A stretch of DNA of 64,000 nt. It comes from Promerops cafer. Taxonomy: Eukaryota; Chordata; Aves; Passeriformes; Nectariniidae. Location: the NCBI GenBank assembly GCA_013398275.1, contig VZSE01004150.1, forward strand, positions 62,001 through 126,000, given 5' to 3'. Position numbers and translations under genes: made by a program. Shown here in pieces: positions 49,001 through 61,000 of this stretch; position 1 is the first letter of the stretch, and each line of letters opens with the position of its first letter. The notes beneath the pieces are model-generated. The model was not told where the DNA came from. It worked only from the letters and a program-made list of their open reading frames with translations, and did no database searches.

Positions 49001-52000
49001 AAATGATTCAACAGACAATAATAAGAATGCAGTATGTTCTGGCAGCCTGTTTGTAAGGTTATGTACAGTACGCTGTTGGCTACTTTTAGAGAAGGACTTG
49101 CCAATCACCTTGCTGGCATGTGAAGGCTCTAACATCAGGTACTGGACTCAAACAAAGAGAAGCATCTCCTGGAAATATTAAAAAAGGCACCATCCCTGTC
49201 AGAGTCACAATAAAGCATTTCAAACCAGATGTTTGTAACCTGATGAGAGGCACTGGTGGCTTGATCAGATAGCTAAATGCTGAGGTTATATACTCTTTTA
49301 AAATTAATTAGGTAAATGCAGAAGAGCAGATTTCATGACACAAACAATAAGGCTATAGAAATTTCTCCTACTAGCCAACTTCACCCAAGAAAATAACACC
49401 ATTCCTACGCTTTTTCTCCCCTAAAGTCTCTCCAGCATAGCTATCTTAAAATTCAGTGATCACACAGGAGATCATTCACACCCAGTTCTGCATTAAAGTG
49501 TGAAAATGATAGAAATGGCATACTAGAAATCCCTATTGTAGGCAGCAAATCACTGCCACAGCTTAACTAGGACACACATTTTTTTATTAACGGATTAAAA
49601 TGAAGTTGTCAACATTCAGTAAGTGTGTGTGTGCCTGCTATTACAAACATGGCTTTTATACGTTCTCGTCAATGGGACCGTGGCTCGTTCTGCTCCCCCA
49701 TTAATACAGCGTGTGTGCACAATTCACACTATTCATCCCATTATGTAGCCGGCTGAACTGTGACCCGCAGAGGTCACCAGAGCATCCCATCTGCGATCCA
49801 GCTGACTGACAGCCCTTTTCAAAACTGCTGTCACTCTCCTCTGACATGTCATGGTAGAAGACAGTCATAAAACAGCAGCATTGTGCGACTCCTTTATTAT
49901 TATTGTTTTCTTTCTTCCTTCATTGTAAAGATAAGACGCACCGAGAAAGTTATCATCTAAATGCTGCTTTATGGTCTGTCGCAGGAGCAGGGAACTGGAG
50001 ACGGTCCTAACGAATCTAACCCTCTCAGAGATTTATTTCTTCACAGCTGCTTTTAAATATTCCTGTCTGTTTGGTTGGCCTATTAGTTACAGTGTCTGTT
50101 AGTCATCCTAACTTCTTCTTTTTAAACTCATAGCTGACTTTTGCAGCCAAATACCATCATTAGGTCCTTTACAAAGTACCATTGCTAGTCTCTTGAGCTT
50201 ATAAAATTACAGGCAAATACCAGACAGATGAGCAAAGCAAGGAGGAGAAAAAAAAAGAGAATCATACTTAATAACTGTACATTCTGCTCTTTGTTTCTGT
50301 TAAGCAATACTTTGATTGAAGTTTCAGCTATTGTGAGGAAATGTGCAGTCTAAGGCTAATAGCATTTTGTCTGGTGTCTTGTTACACTGACAATGTCATT
50401 GTGATGGCAGGAAAACAGTGAAGAGCACAAAGGCAAATGCAATCCTAATAAATTAAAGTTATATTCTCTCCCTGCATACTTCTAATGGTGCCTGAGTTGA
50501 ACATGCAATTGAGACGACCACACGTTTGTAACTGGGTTATGCTTTTCCAGCTCACAGTTTCCAGGCCACATGCAGAAATGGCTTAAGCAGTGGCTTGGTT
50601 GGGGACGTGCCTACACATTTATGTGGTGGCTATAGGGCTCTCCCTCAGAGCAATACCCCATCACTGCTGTGCCTGGATGAGGGCCAATAATGGGGCTCCA
50701 CTGCCAGGGCATGGCTGCGGTGCAAAGAGACAAGCAACCTTCTGCCTGGCTCCAGCAGACCTGGCTTTTGCTCCACCCAAAGAAGCTGAACGTCTACTGC
50801 CTGCTACTCCTGTTAAGTGCCACATCCCGGGCATGGAGCCCTCCGTATGGCAAAGCACAGATGAGTTCTGGAGCCCTACACCCACCCAGGGGTGAAGCAT
50901 CCACCCTGCAGCCCCTTCACTGCTTGGGCTTTGTGTGATCACCAACCCATATGGTGACTGACATGGAGGTCAAGGTCCTTAATAGCCCACCCTGATCAAA
51001 TAAAGGCAGGACATGTCTTCCACCCCAGTAAGGGAGGAGACATTAATTTTGCTATAAAAGGTACCATTTTACAATAGGGAACTGCCATAATTGTACATTT
51101 TTATTGTCTCGTCTAGGCTCCCTACATTTCCGATAAGTGCAGCTTAGGAACTCTTCCTGCAAACCACACAAAAATAACTTCAGTTTAAACAGCAGGAAGT
51201 TTGAGACAGGGAACAACAAAAGCAAGGAAATTCAAAGTGAAGGCTGTTGCTCCGTTGCCGACTTGTTATGCTGGGCTTAGCAACAGTGGTACTGATAGTG
51301 TGTAATGTGTCTTCCTGATCCAAGACTCTCAATAAATAATCAGGGATGAAGGAATGACAAGGGAAGGGAGCACAAGCTTTCACTTCTCCTTGCTTTGGGT
51401 AACTTGTCTTGCAACCTTCCAGTGACTGAAGCACATTTGTGTGCGCTCTCCCCTCGATGTGGGATTTTTTTTTTTTTTTAAATTTTACCCAAACAGGGCT
51501 CCCCCCCTACTTTAAAATTACAATGCAAGAAAAAAAACAAAAAGTCTTTCTGGGGATTGCTCTTAAATTAGATATTAATGGTACTGTTATTGAAAACACA
51601 AATTCTTCTTTGGATGGGAGATTAAATTGTCCTTGTAAGCACAACTTAAAGAGGTAGCGGGACACGAAATCCCAAATTTTCTGTTCTCAAACCTGGGTAC
51701 ATGGAGTCTCAGAGGCATCTGTGTTTACAGGTCCTGCATTGTTTTTTAAAACAATGAAGAGGATGATTGTTGATAGCTGACTCAATAAAATCTCCAAACA
51801 AGTTTAGAAATAGGACTTCTGTACCTGCCAGACGCAATGAAGTCAAAGGAGCAGCCACAGTCTGCCGGGCACCTCATGTGTTCTTCAACATTCTTTAAAT
51901 ACTTACTTTCATTGCAACGCCTTGAAGGCTGCTGTGATCTGGCAGACTGAGACAGGAAAAGCAACATGTTTTGCAGGGGTTGTGTGTGAGGAGCTTCACC

Positions 52001-55000
52001 ACCTCCTTCACATGGCGGTGCAGGCAGGGCACAGGAGAGAGGGGGCAGATGTGCAAAGGAAGGTGCTTAAATAACACAGAAGCAAAAACCCCATTGATTT
52101 TATATCACTTAACAACACTTGAAATTTACTCTTATTTGCAGACAAATACGAGTCCTACCATCAATCTTACCCTGTGCTGTGAACATAAAATCTCTTTCAC
52201 AGGGCTGTCCTATGCCTGCAAGTAACGTGGCTCTAAGTAGAAACTGGGGCCTGCCCATGAGAAGCAGAGTGACACGATAGGAACCTATTATGTCTCAATA
52301 GGAACCTCAGCTAAAAGCCATCTACTGCTTGGGAGACGGAAGTTGATCTCAGGGCTTGGAAGGTGGTTCCCTCAAAATGTGACCTTTTCGTTCAAAAAGA
52401 AACTCAGTGTAATAAAATAAAAATCCTAGGGAGCAATATGTTTTCTCAGTCATGCATACATCTGTGAGCACAGAAGGGCTGATCCAGAGGTTACCATTAT
52501 AGGAATCAGCTGTGTCCAACAGTTACCACAGTACTATCAACAATATTAGAGGTTCCCGCACCCTATACTTAGATTAGGAAATAACTGTGGTATTTGTGTG
52601 GTTTCCCTTTGGCAGCTGCTGATCTGTTAATGGTGACCACTGTATAATACAATGAGCAGAGCTGGTACTAGTCAGATCCAGAGCTTGGTCCTCTGCCATC
52701 CCCACTGTGCAATATGGAGCAAATCAGCTGCCATTCACAGCCCAGCAAAATCCCAGCACAGATAGTATCAAAACAGCTGAATTTCCATTGCTGTGCACAC
52801 TAAAAGGCCAACTGGCTGGAATTCTCCAGTTTAAATTATATATTTTATCACTGGATTTCATGTGATTAAAGCTGTGCATTTTTAATTGAAAAACTGAAAA
52901 GCATGGAAGCAACAGACCTCAGATGCATCTTGGGGTTTCTGTGAATTATCTTTTTCCTTCTTGCTCTTTTGGTTTTCATTTTTGATGCGTTTTGTTGCAG
53001 ACACTTTTGTTTTTGCTTCACTCTCCTGGGAACTGTTATCCTGTTTTCGAGGTTTCACTGGAGGCAGTGGCTTATCTTCCTCTCCTTTAATAAATCTTTC
53101 ATATGGCAGGATTAATCTAGGGGATTAAGGAACAAATAATTGATCAGGTTTTGCTGTTCTAGCAGAGAAAAAAATGTATCTACTGTGAGCAGTTTACTTA
53201 ATAAATCCATTTTCTTCCATGCCATAAAAGCAACAGTTTAAACTCTACATCTATAAATCCAAGTATAAGAAATCAATTTATTTGGCAAGATTATCATGTG
53301 GAATAAATTCAGTGGAGTTGGAGTTGGTGTGGATTAGTTGTCAGTAACTTCGCAGTGGTTTGTGTGGCTACACCAATTTGTACCAGACTAGAATATCAGC
53401 CATTATGCTTTAGACTGATTTAAAAAAAAAAATCCACCATTTATTTTTATTTTCCCTCCCCGACTTTAACAGCATGCAGCAAGCCCCAGGAAAACACCTA
53501 CAAAGCCAGAGCCAACTCGGTAACAGCTACACAATTTCCAGGCTGCTGGTTCCCTTGACTGCAAGGGCGAGTGCCAGGAAGGTGGCAGGGGCCAGCAGAG
53601 CTGAAACCCTGCGAGGTGGGCACAGCACCCGCCCCGCCGTCACCAGCCCCAGCCCAGCCTCATCTGTGCAAGGCACCCAGGCAGCGACAGCTGCCACTCT
53701 CCCTTCCCCAGGGAGCCTTTTTTAAGGAAGAAGGGCAGAGGAGAAGAGTTAAATATGAAGGAATTCTTCACCGTGGAGCTGTCTCCCACAAAGTGCATGA
53801 AATCGCTTTAAAAACACAAGGAAGAAACACGAACAAAAAATATCCCGCCCTGAAAGCATCAAACACACCGAGTTTTAATCTCTCTGTTTTCCCTTTGCAA
53901 TTCTTGATCTGAAAGGAAAAATAACTGATATAATTAAAAGGGATGGATTGCATTACAATCTCAGTTTCAACTTCAGTGATTAAAGTTTTTATAATGCATT
54001 TTAGTATGATTAATGACTCACTGTGGGATTAATATAAGACTCAGACTTTAAAAATATGAACATTAATACAGCAAACATAATCTGTTAAAAAAAAAAAAGA
54101 CAAGCTGACTCTATGAAGAAAATGTACTTTGCTTATAAACAACATAAATCTACTCAAATACCAGGAATCCTTAATTATCTTTAATCTAAGACTCCAAGGC
54201 AGAAACCTCTTTGGTTCAGATATTCGTTTGTTATCCTAGAATCAGTTTCCAAGCATGCAATTTTGATTTACATACTTAGATGTTCAAACACAGTTTGGGC
54301 TTAAGAGAGCAGAATTAGATTGCTCGTGATCATAATATTTTACATTTTAATAAAATACAACATAAATTATGTTAAAATATAAACCTAATTTATGCTATAT
54401 TAGAAACAAAATTCATTAACTGAGCATGCTCTGACATGGTATGTGCAAAGAGGCGTGAATAATACTTTCTAGCCCTGAATTTGGCAGGGCTCCAGTAATG
54501 AAGCTAAGCAGAGCCCACAGGGAATATTCATCTTCAGATCCCATTACAAACTGAGTTTAAACATGTTACAGCTGCTAAAACTGGAAACTGCTCCCTCTAT
54601 GCAAACTTAGCAAAATAATACGTAGTTGCCAAATACCTGCTTCCCACTGTAATATTACAGGTAATGTTTATATAAAAAAAAGCATAACTAAGCAGCAGAA
54701 GAAAAAAATAATCCTGTTCATACTTGAGGCTGCTACATTTCATTTGCAAAGCACAAATATTGGTGAAAACACTGAATTCCTCTCTGAGCTGCACAAAGCA
54801 CTTTGGACTTCACTTAGAGGCAAGGTTGGGTTTCACACAAGGCAGTGCCGAGGCTGCTCTGCCATGTGTTAAGTATTTAAAGTCGCTTTTAATAAAAACA
54901 CATTTTATTACAGTAATTGTTAGCACTGCGAAGGGAGTGTTTGACTTTGTTTTGTTTCCATGGGAACGCGTCGCCCATTAAAAATCTACATATTCCACCC

Positions 55001-58000
55001 GTAAAGGTTTCAGACGCTGTCCGGTGCCTCATGGGGGACAGAGATGCTCCCGGCCCCAGGAACAAGCCTTTCCCTCGAAGATGCCGAGTGATTAACCCAG
55101 TGGCTGTGGCTGGGCCAGGAGCAAGGCCCGGGCCAACGTGATTAATCACCGCTCGCGTGCTCTCCGCTGAGCCTTGTAGGGTAACGCGGGACCCAAACTC
55201 CTCCTCCTCCTGCCTCTGCACCTCACCAGAACTCATTAGCTTGGGTGCTAATTAGTAACTGTGGCTTAAATTTCCTTTTCTGATCTTAAGGGTTCATGTG
55301 GGAGTACAAGGTTTTCATTTTAGTTATTTTTCACTGAGCTCAGCAGCTGGCAGGCCGACAGCAGTAAAAATACATTTCACATAGCCGGTCAGTGGCCTAG
55401 AGCCAGTGGCAGGAAATCTGGAATTAAATGTTTCATGTACTGGGGAGGCGGCATGACTAAGGTAAAACTGAGTCAAAACACAAGGATGGCTTGTTCTAGG
55501 ATTTTCCCCTCCTCGTTTCAAAGGAGGGCCGACTGAGGTGGCTTTTGGGGGCGGCTGGCGAGGAGCCGGGCAGGAACGCGGGCTGCGAGACCCCAGGGAG
55601 CAGCACCGAGCCGAGCAACACCAGCAATTGCCTCTTCACGTAGAGATTTCCGTCGGTTGCAATTTTCACTGAATGTTTTTTCAGTTATCCTGTCATGGTA
55701 CAACACAATTACCCACAGGATATGATCTTATCATTTGATTATTAGAAGTTTTTATAGCGCAGGAGTAATAAAGCTACTACAGCTCTCTCAACATGTAAGC
55801 AGCCGGCTCACATGCCATGAAAGCAGCCGGCTTAGCCAATTTAAGGTCAATATTGCCCAACACCGGAAGAATGCGATCTGCTGTTAGCCAAATAGTTTAG
55901 CAGAATGTGACATGTCTGAAACCAGCACAAGATATTTTTTTTTTTTTTGGCCAAATATTTGCAGTGCAGGTAAGATTTAATCAATCTTTGCGCAAGGAGA
56001 GGTAAAGACAACGTCCAAAAAACTGGATCCAGATACCTCAAATGTATCGTATGTTGGAAACAACAATCATGTTTTCAGTCGCTTTGAACTGTGGCTGTAC
56101 TTCCCGACAGGGGGGGAAGTACAAAAGTATTCATAAAAAAGGAAAAGAGGGGGAATATTTTGTGGTCTAAAGAATATTTACTTGTAAAGCCTGCGAGAAG
56201 ACCAAATAAAAGGGTCTTTATCATGATCAAGATTCCAATATTAACATTAATAAAATGTATTATTTATAAGTCAATTAACATAAATAGAATATGTAAGCAC
56301 CAGTGTATTAAAAAAATCTTTCCACAGGCAGCAGATTTTTAGCAGCATGAGGTTTTTTTTTTTCCTGGAATAATACAAGAATAACATTTTCCAGCCAAGA
56401 GCAGAAACAGTAGGGGAGTCTTTGCTATCACAGGGCTTCTTATTAAATTCAGTCACTGTGAAAAGCCAGTCTTTTTCCTTTTTTTCTTTTTATTTTTTTT
56501 TAAATAAAGACAACTTAAAATCAATACAAGTTAGATTAACGAATCAGTACTATACTAATCCTGATTTATTACAATCAGCAATATTAATTTTAATCACGTA
56601 TAAACTGCTATTAAAAAAAAGGTTTTCCTTTAGTAAGTCCTGAATTAAATAATGGTGCAGTGTACCGAGTTTTTAGATCTGCATCATCTGATATTATGAA
56701 AAATTCAATGTACTTCTCTGCAGCAGATGTCAGAGGTCAGCAAATCTATTACAGTAATGTAAGTAAGCTGGCTCTCTGCCAACCTTTTTTTAAAAAACAC
56801 TGAAGCAGATAATTTTATATTTACAAATTCTAAAATCCTCCAGGGACTAAATCTCTTTCCCAACAAAAAGCAGAAACTTCACATTAGAGAAATGCATTTC
56901 ACAGTATATCAAACATGTCTGCATCATTAGCATTTCATAAAAAGAAAAAAAAAAAGCCCTTAATCTTTATTAGTCAACATTTTTTTTTTTTTCCCAGCTA
57001 CAGAACTAACAATACAAGTTCTCATCTGAGCCAGTAACCACTACATGTATTGATTATGCAGAATGAATGACTTTTTTGGCCTGACTCTGCTTCACAGGAC
57101 ACATGAGAGCACATCTATTTATAGGAATGATAAAAAAAATAGTTACAATAATGCAAAGGATCTGACCAGCCCAGAAAGAGGAAGGAAATTAAATGTTGAG
57201 GCTGCCAGTTTCCTCTTTAATTCTCCCTACTGTGTATGGATATGACGGGGCTCTGGGGCTGGGGAGGAACCATATGCCCAGGACACACAGGGTGATGGAG
57301 GGAAGGAGGCAACTCAGCACAACCCCTACAATATTTTTCTTGTATCGCTGTTTCAGTGTTTATTTTTGTTTTCTTTCTGGCAGAATAAAATATTTCAGCA
57401 TGTCTCCCATTGACATCATTGTACTTTCTCCAGGGATCCAAGCCCAACACAAAATAGCATGCATTGGAGCCTCTCAGCCACAAGAATAATCTTGGAAGGC
57501 CTTAAAATACCAAAGCCCACTCCTTGGGAGATGTTGCCCCATTCGCATGCTTGGCCAGGTTAAGGAGGCTAATTGCAACAAAAATGGAAAATTATTAAAA
57601 TTTGCTCCACCAAATCAATACAGCAACCAGTTAACTCGTGGAACTCACTGCCAATGGATATCTTGGGGCCAAGGGATTAGTGAGATTATGCAAGGATTAG
57701 ATGCTAATGTAAATCATGAGAACATTAAGCTGTTAGAGATTCAAAAATGCTGAAAAGGGACAGGCAATAGGTCTCTTTAGTGGTAGGAATTTGAAAAACG
57801 CTTTCCTCCTGAGCACATAAGGCCATGGTGGCTCCTTCCTCTGCAGGCACTACCAGAGCTGGGGGGCAAGACAACTGGTTTGTTCAGTTCCAGAGGGCGC
57901 CCATCTGCTCCAGGATGTCCTCACAGCAGCCGGGCAGAGCTGCCCACAGCCCCTGCAGCCAGAGGGTCTGAGTGCAGGGCTGGGACAGCCCCTGTAGTGA

Positions 58001-61000
58001 AAATGGGCCCCTATCAGTAACCTCGATGAGAGAAACCTGATTCTTTTCCCCTAGAAAGTCAGTGGCAAAACATTCAGCTGTTTTAAGTGACCAGCAGTAA
58101 TGCCTGAGCTCTGATCCCAAGAGAAGTCTTGTCTTTTTTACGCTGTTGCTTTTCAAAAGAATAAATCTTAGAGCACTGGTCCAGTGTAGGCAAGGGAACC
58201 AACAAGTGAAACCTTCAACAACCATCAGTTGGTGGGGATAGCCAGGAGCAGAAGGCAGCTCTCCTGGGCACCAGCGACACATTCCCAGCAAAGAGGGGAG
58301 AGGAATAACCCAAACTTTAAGGTCTCAGCTTGTTTTCCAAAATGAGAATATAAAATACATTGAGGAAATGAAGTAGTGTGTTCCTGAAGTCTGATTTCCC
58401 TGGATTGCATTGTACAATGCAGGGGTTATGAAAGCAAGCCTCGCGTGCTTTTGTGCAGAACACAATAGCAATGGCTTTATTTGCATTTGTCTGAAGTACA
58501 AAACTGGCACGTATTTTATCAGCAAAGACAAAATATGCTGCAGCTCAATTTTCTTTCCAAAGAACTTTCCTTCCTTAAAGAAATGGCTCTTTCATCCTTT
58601 CAACAACAACTTTCCTCACAGCCCACTGGGAGTGCTGGTGGGTAATGAGAATGGCTTACTGCTGAAAGGTGGGAACAGCACTGCTCTAAGAGAATTCAAA
58701 GACACTTCGTTTTAAGTAAACTGGAAATTAGTGACATTACAAACACAGCTGTTGATTTAGCTTCACAGCCCAGCGAGGCAAGCTCAGGCACTCCTGATCC
58801 TAGGGCTCAGCAGGGGGAGATGAACAACTCCAGCCTTTTGCCTTTGGCTCAGATTTACTGCATGGAAAAGAGTCAAAGGAAGGGTGGTAGGTACAGAGCA
58901 ACTCCCCCAGATCACTCTACCAAAACCACAATGGGACTGTTTTGGCCATAGTCACCATTTCTGCATCTAAAGGCAGACATGCATTTTGTTTGGTAGGTCC
59001 ATGGAGTCCGTGCAAGGCTTGGTCCCTATGCTCAGAAAGCTTATACATGCCATTTTGCATTGCCTATGGGGTGCAGGTCTCCTGGCAGGACTCCAAAATC
59101 CTGCCAGCCCTCCCTGGGAGCTCTGAGTTACATCTATATAGCAGAAAGCTGAACAAACTAGGGGCATTCTCTTTCATGTTAATAAACTCTTTAAGTACGA
59201 GGTGGAGATTCCCAGCATTGCTGGGCAATCTGAGGGAAAAGATCTTACTTGGTGCTTACTCATTGGTGCTTCTCCTGCAAAAGAGAATGGCACACCTCCC
59301 ACTGTGCAGCACCCTCCTGGGGCAGCTTAGCTCCCAGCAAGGAAAAGAGCCTTGTCCCCTCGTGTCGAGTCTGTAGCTACTCCTGGATGTCAAGGAATGA
59401 GACTGCCATGAGTGACACTGCCTGACTGCAAGCACTGAGCTGGAGTGCTGGGCCCCCAAAGCTCTGGGCACTGCAGGGCCTCAGCAGCCCGAAAGCGCCA
59501 AGGCGCACGTGCATGGCGGGCACGCCTGGCAAGGGCCTCTCTGCGCGGGTGACAACGCACCCGGCAGCAGTGCGCAGCACACAGCGTGCCCCAGCTCTGC
59601 CGGGACAAACTCCTGGGTGGAAGGAAGGATGTAGGTGGGAAAACAACTCCCCATCACGAGAGAGATCATCTGCTTGCAGGCACTTAAAGGCACTGCCTGA
59701 CTGTCCAGCACTTTGCACTCAAGGACTCCCGCTGACTCTTGCGATGGCCAGTAAGTTGCTGAGGCTGAAACCCCAGAAATTTTGAAAAAAATGCATGTTC
59801 TCAGATGTTTTGAAAGGACAGCTAGGGATCTGTTTTAATGGTAAACAATTACATTCCTCTGTCATCTGATACTTTTTAAATTTTGGGGAGCGGGTGGAAG
59901 CTTTCTGAATTTTCAATAGTTCCTTTGTTAAAGCATCTGTTACTCACATAATTGAAAAGATGTTTGTTCAGTGGTATGCTTGAGAGTACAGTTATTTAAT
60001 CTTAATGATAAAGCCCTGAGGGCAGAAAATCATAAGTAGAAACCTCTTGTTATTTATCAAAAAGAAAAAAAACCCCAAACCAAAAACCTAGGAAAATAAA
60101 GAGAGAACTGAGACACCCCATCTATCTTCAGGCTTAAATTTGTGCTTGATGGAAAACTATGGAGACAATTTGCAACTTGCAAAGTTTTCTGGGAGTCTGG
60201 GACCAGCTGAAGTGTGAGGGGGGCAGGGAAGTGGGGTGAAGACAAAAATAAAACAAGGAGAGAAAACTGTTGCTTGGCAAGGGTTTTTTTTTGGGTCAAA
60301 CAAAGAGCTAGTTGTAGTTTACAGCATGACATAACATTGGATTAATTTTTGCCTGGGGATGTTTTCACACTTAACAGTGTAAATCAAAACCTTCTATTAA
60401 TTACAATGTGTATAAAAAGATAACCATAAGCAATTTCATGCAGATGCTATACTGGCCCCCAACTTTTTGTTCCCTCTAACGACTGGCTGTTATTTCCTGC
60501 AAAATTCCACTGAAATGCTTACACGTTATGAAAGTTATCCAAATGGATAACTTTTAGAAAACCAAACAGCATTTGCATGGAACACAGGGCTCTCCTGCAT
60601 ATTGAATTACTGCACAATATCCTCAGGGTAGACAGACTTTACGGCTGTTAAAGGAAAACTGTGTAAGGGACCTATTTTGACCTGCCTTGTGTTTCTGATC
60701 ATATATAATTTTTATGTGAGAGATTTAGAAAGGAAAGTGGCAGAATGGGCTCTGAACTGTACAAGACACTGCATCTCCTGAAGTTTAGTCCCCTGGTAGA
60801 TGTGCAGGGTTCTCTGCAAGTGCCCAGGGGCCACTCTCACAGACAGAATAAAACCCTCTGCAGGTCAGTGTCCAAAGTGTGGGCACAGCCACCGTGCTGC
60901 CCCATCATCATGAAGAAATACAACCCATCTCACCTACCTGCTCCTCCTCAAGTTCCAGGTGGTTGTGTCTCTGCAGAATACTTTCCCACTCAGCTGCCTT

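Noticed and set aside
48995..49135. ATG-initiated N-terminal 47 codons of the 763-codon frame ending at 46844
   Set aside because: They lie upstream of the splice acceptor catttcatcag. The conserved junction DASE|VSSEQEKD places the exon start at 48994, so these codons are intronic.
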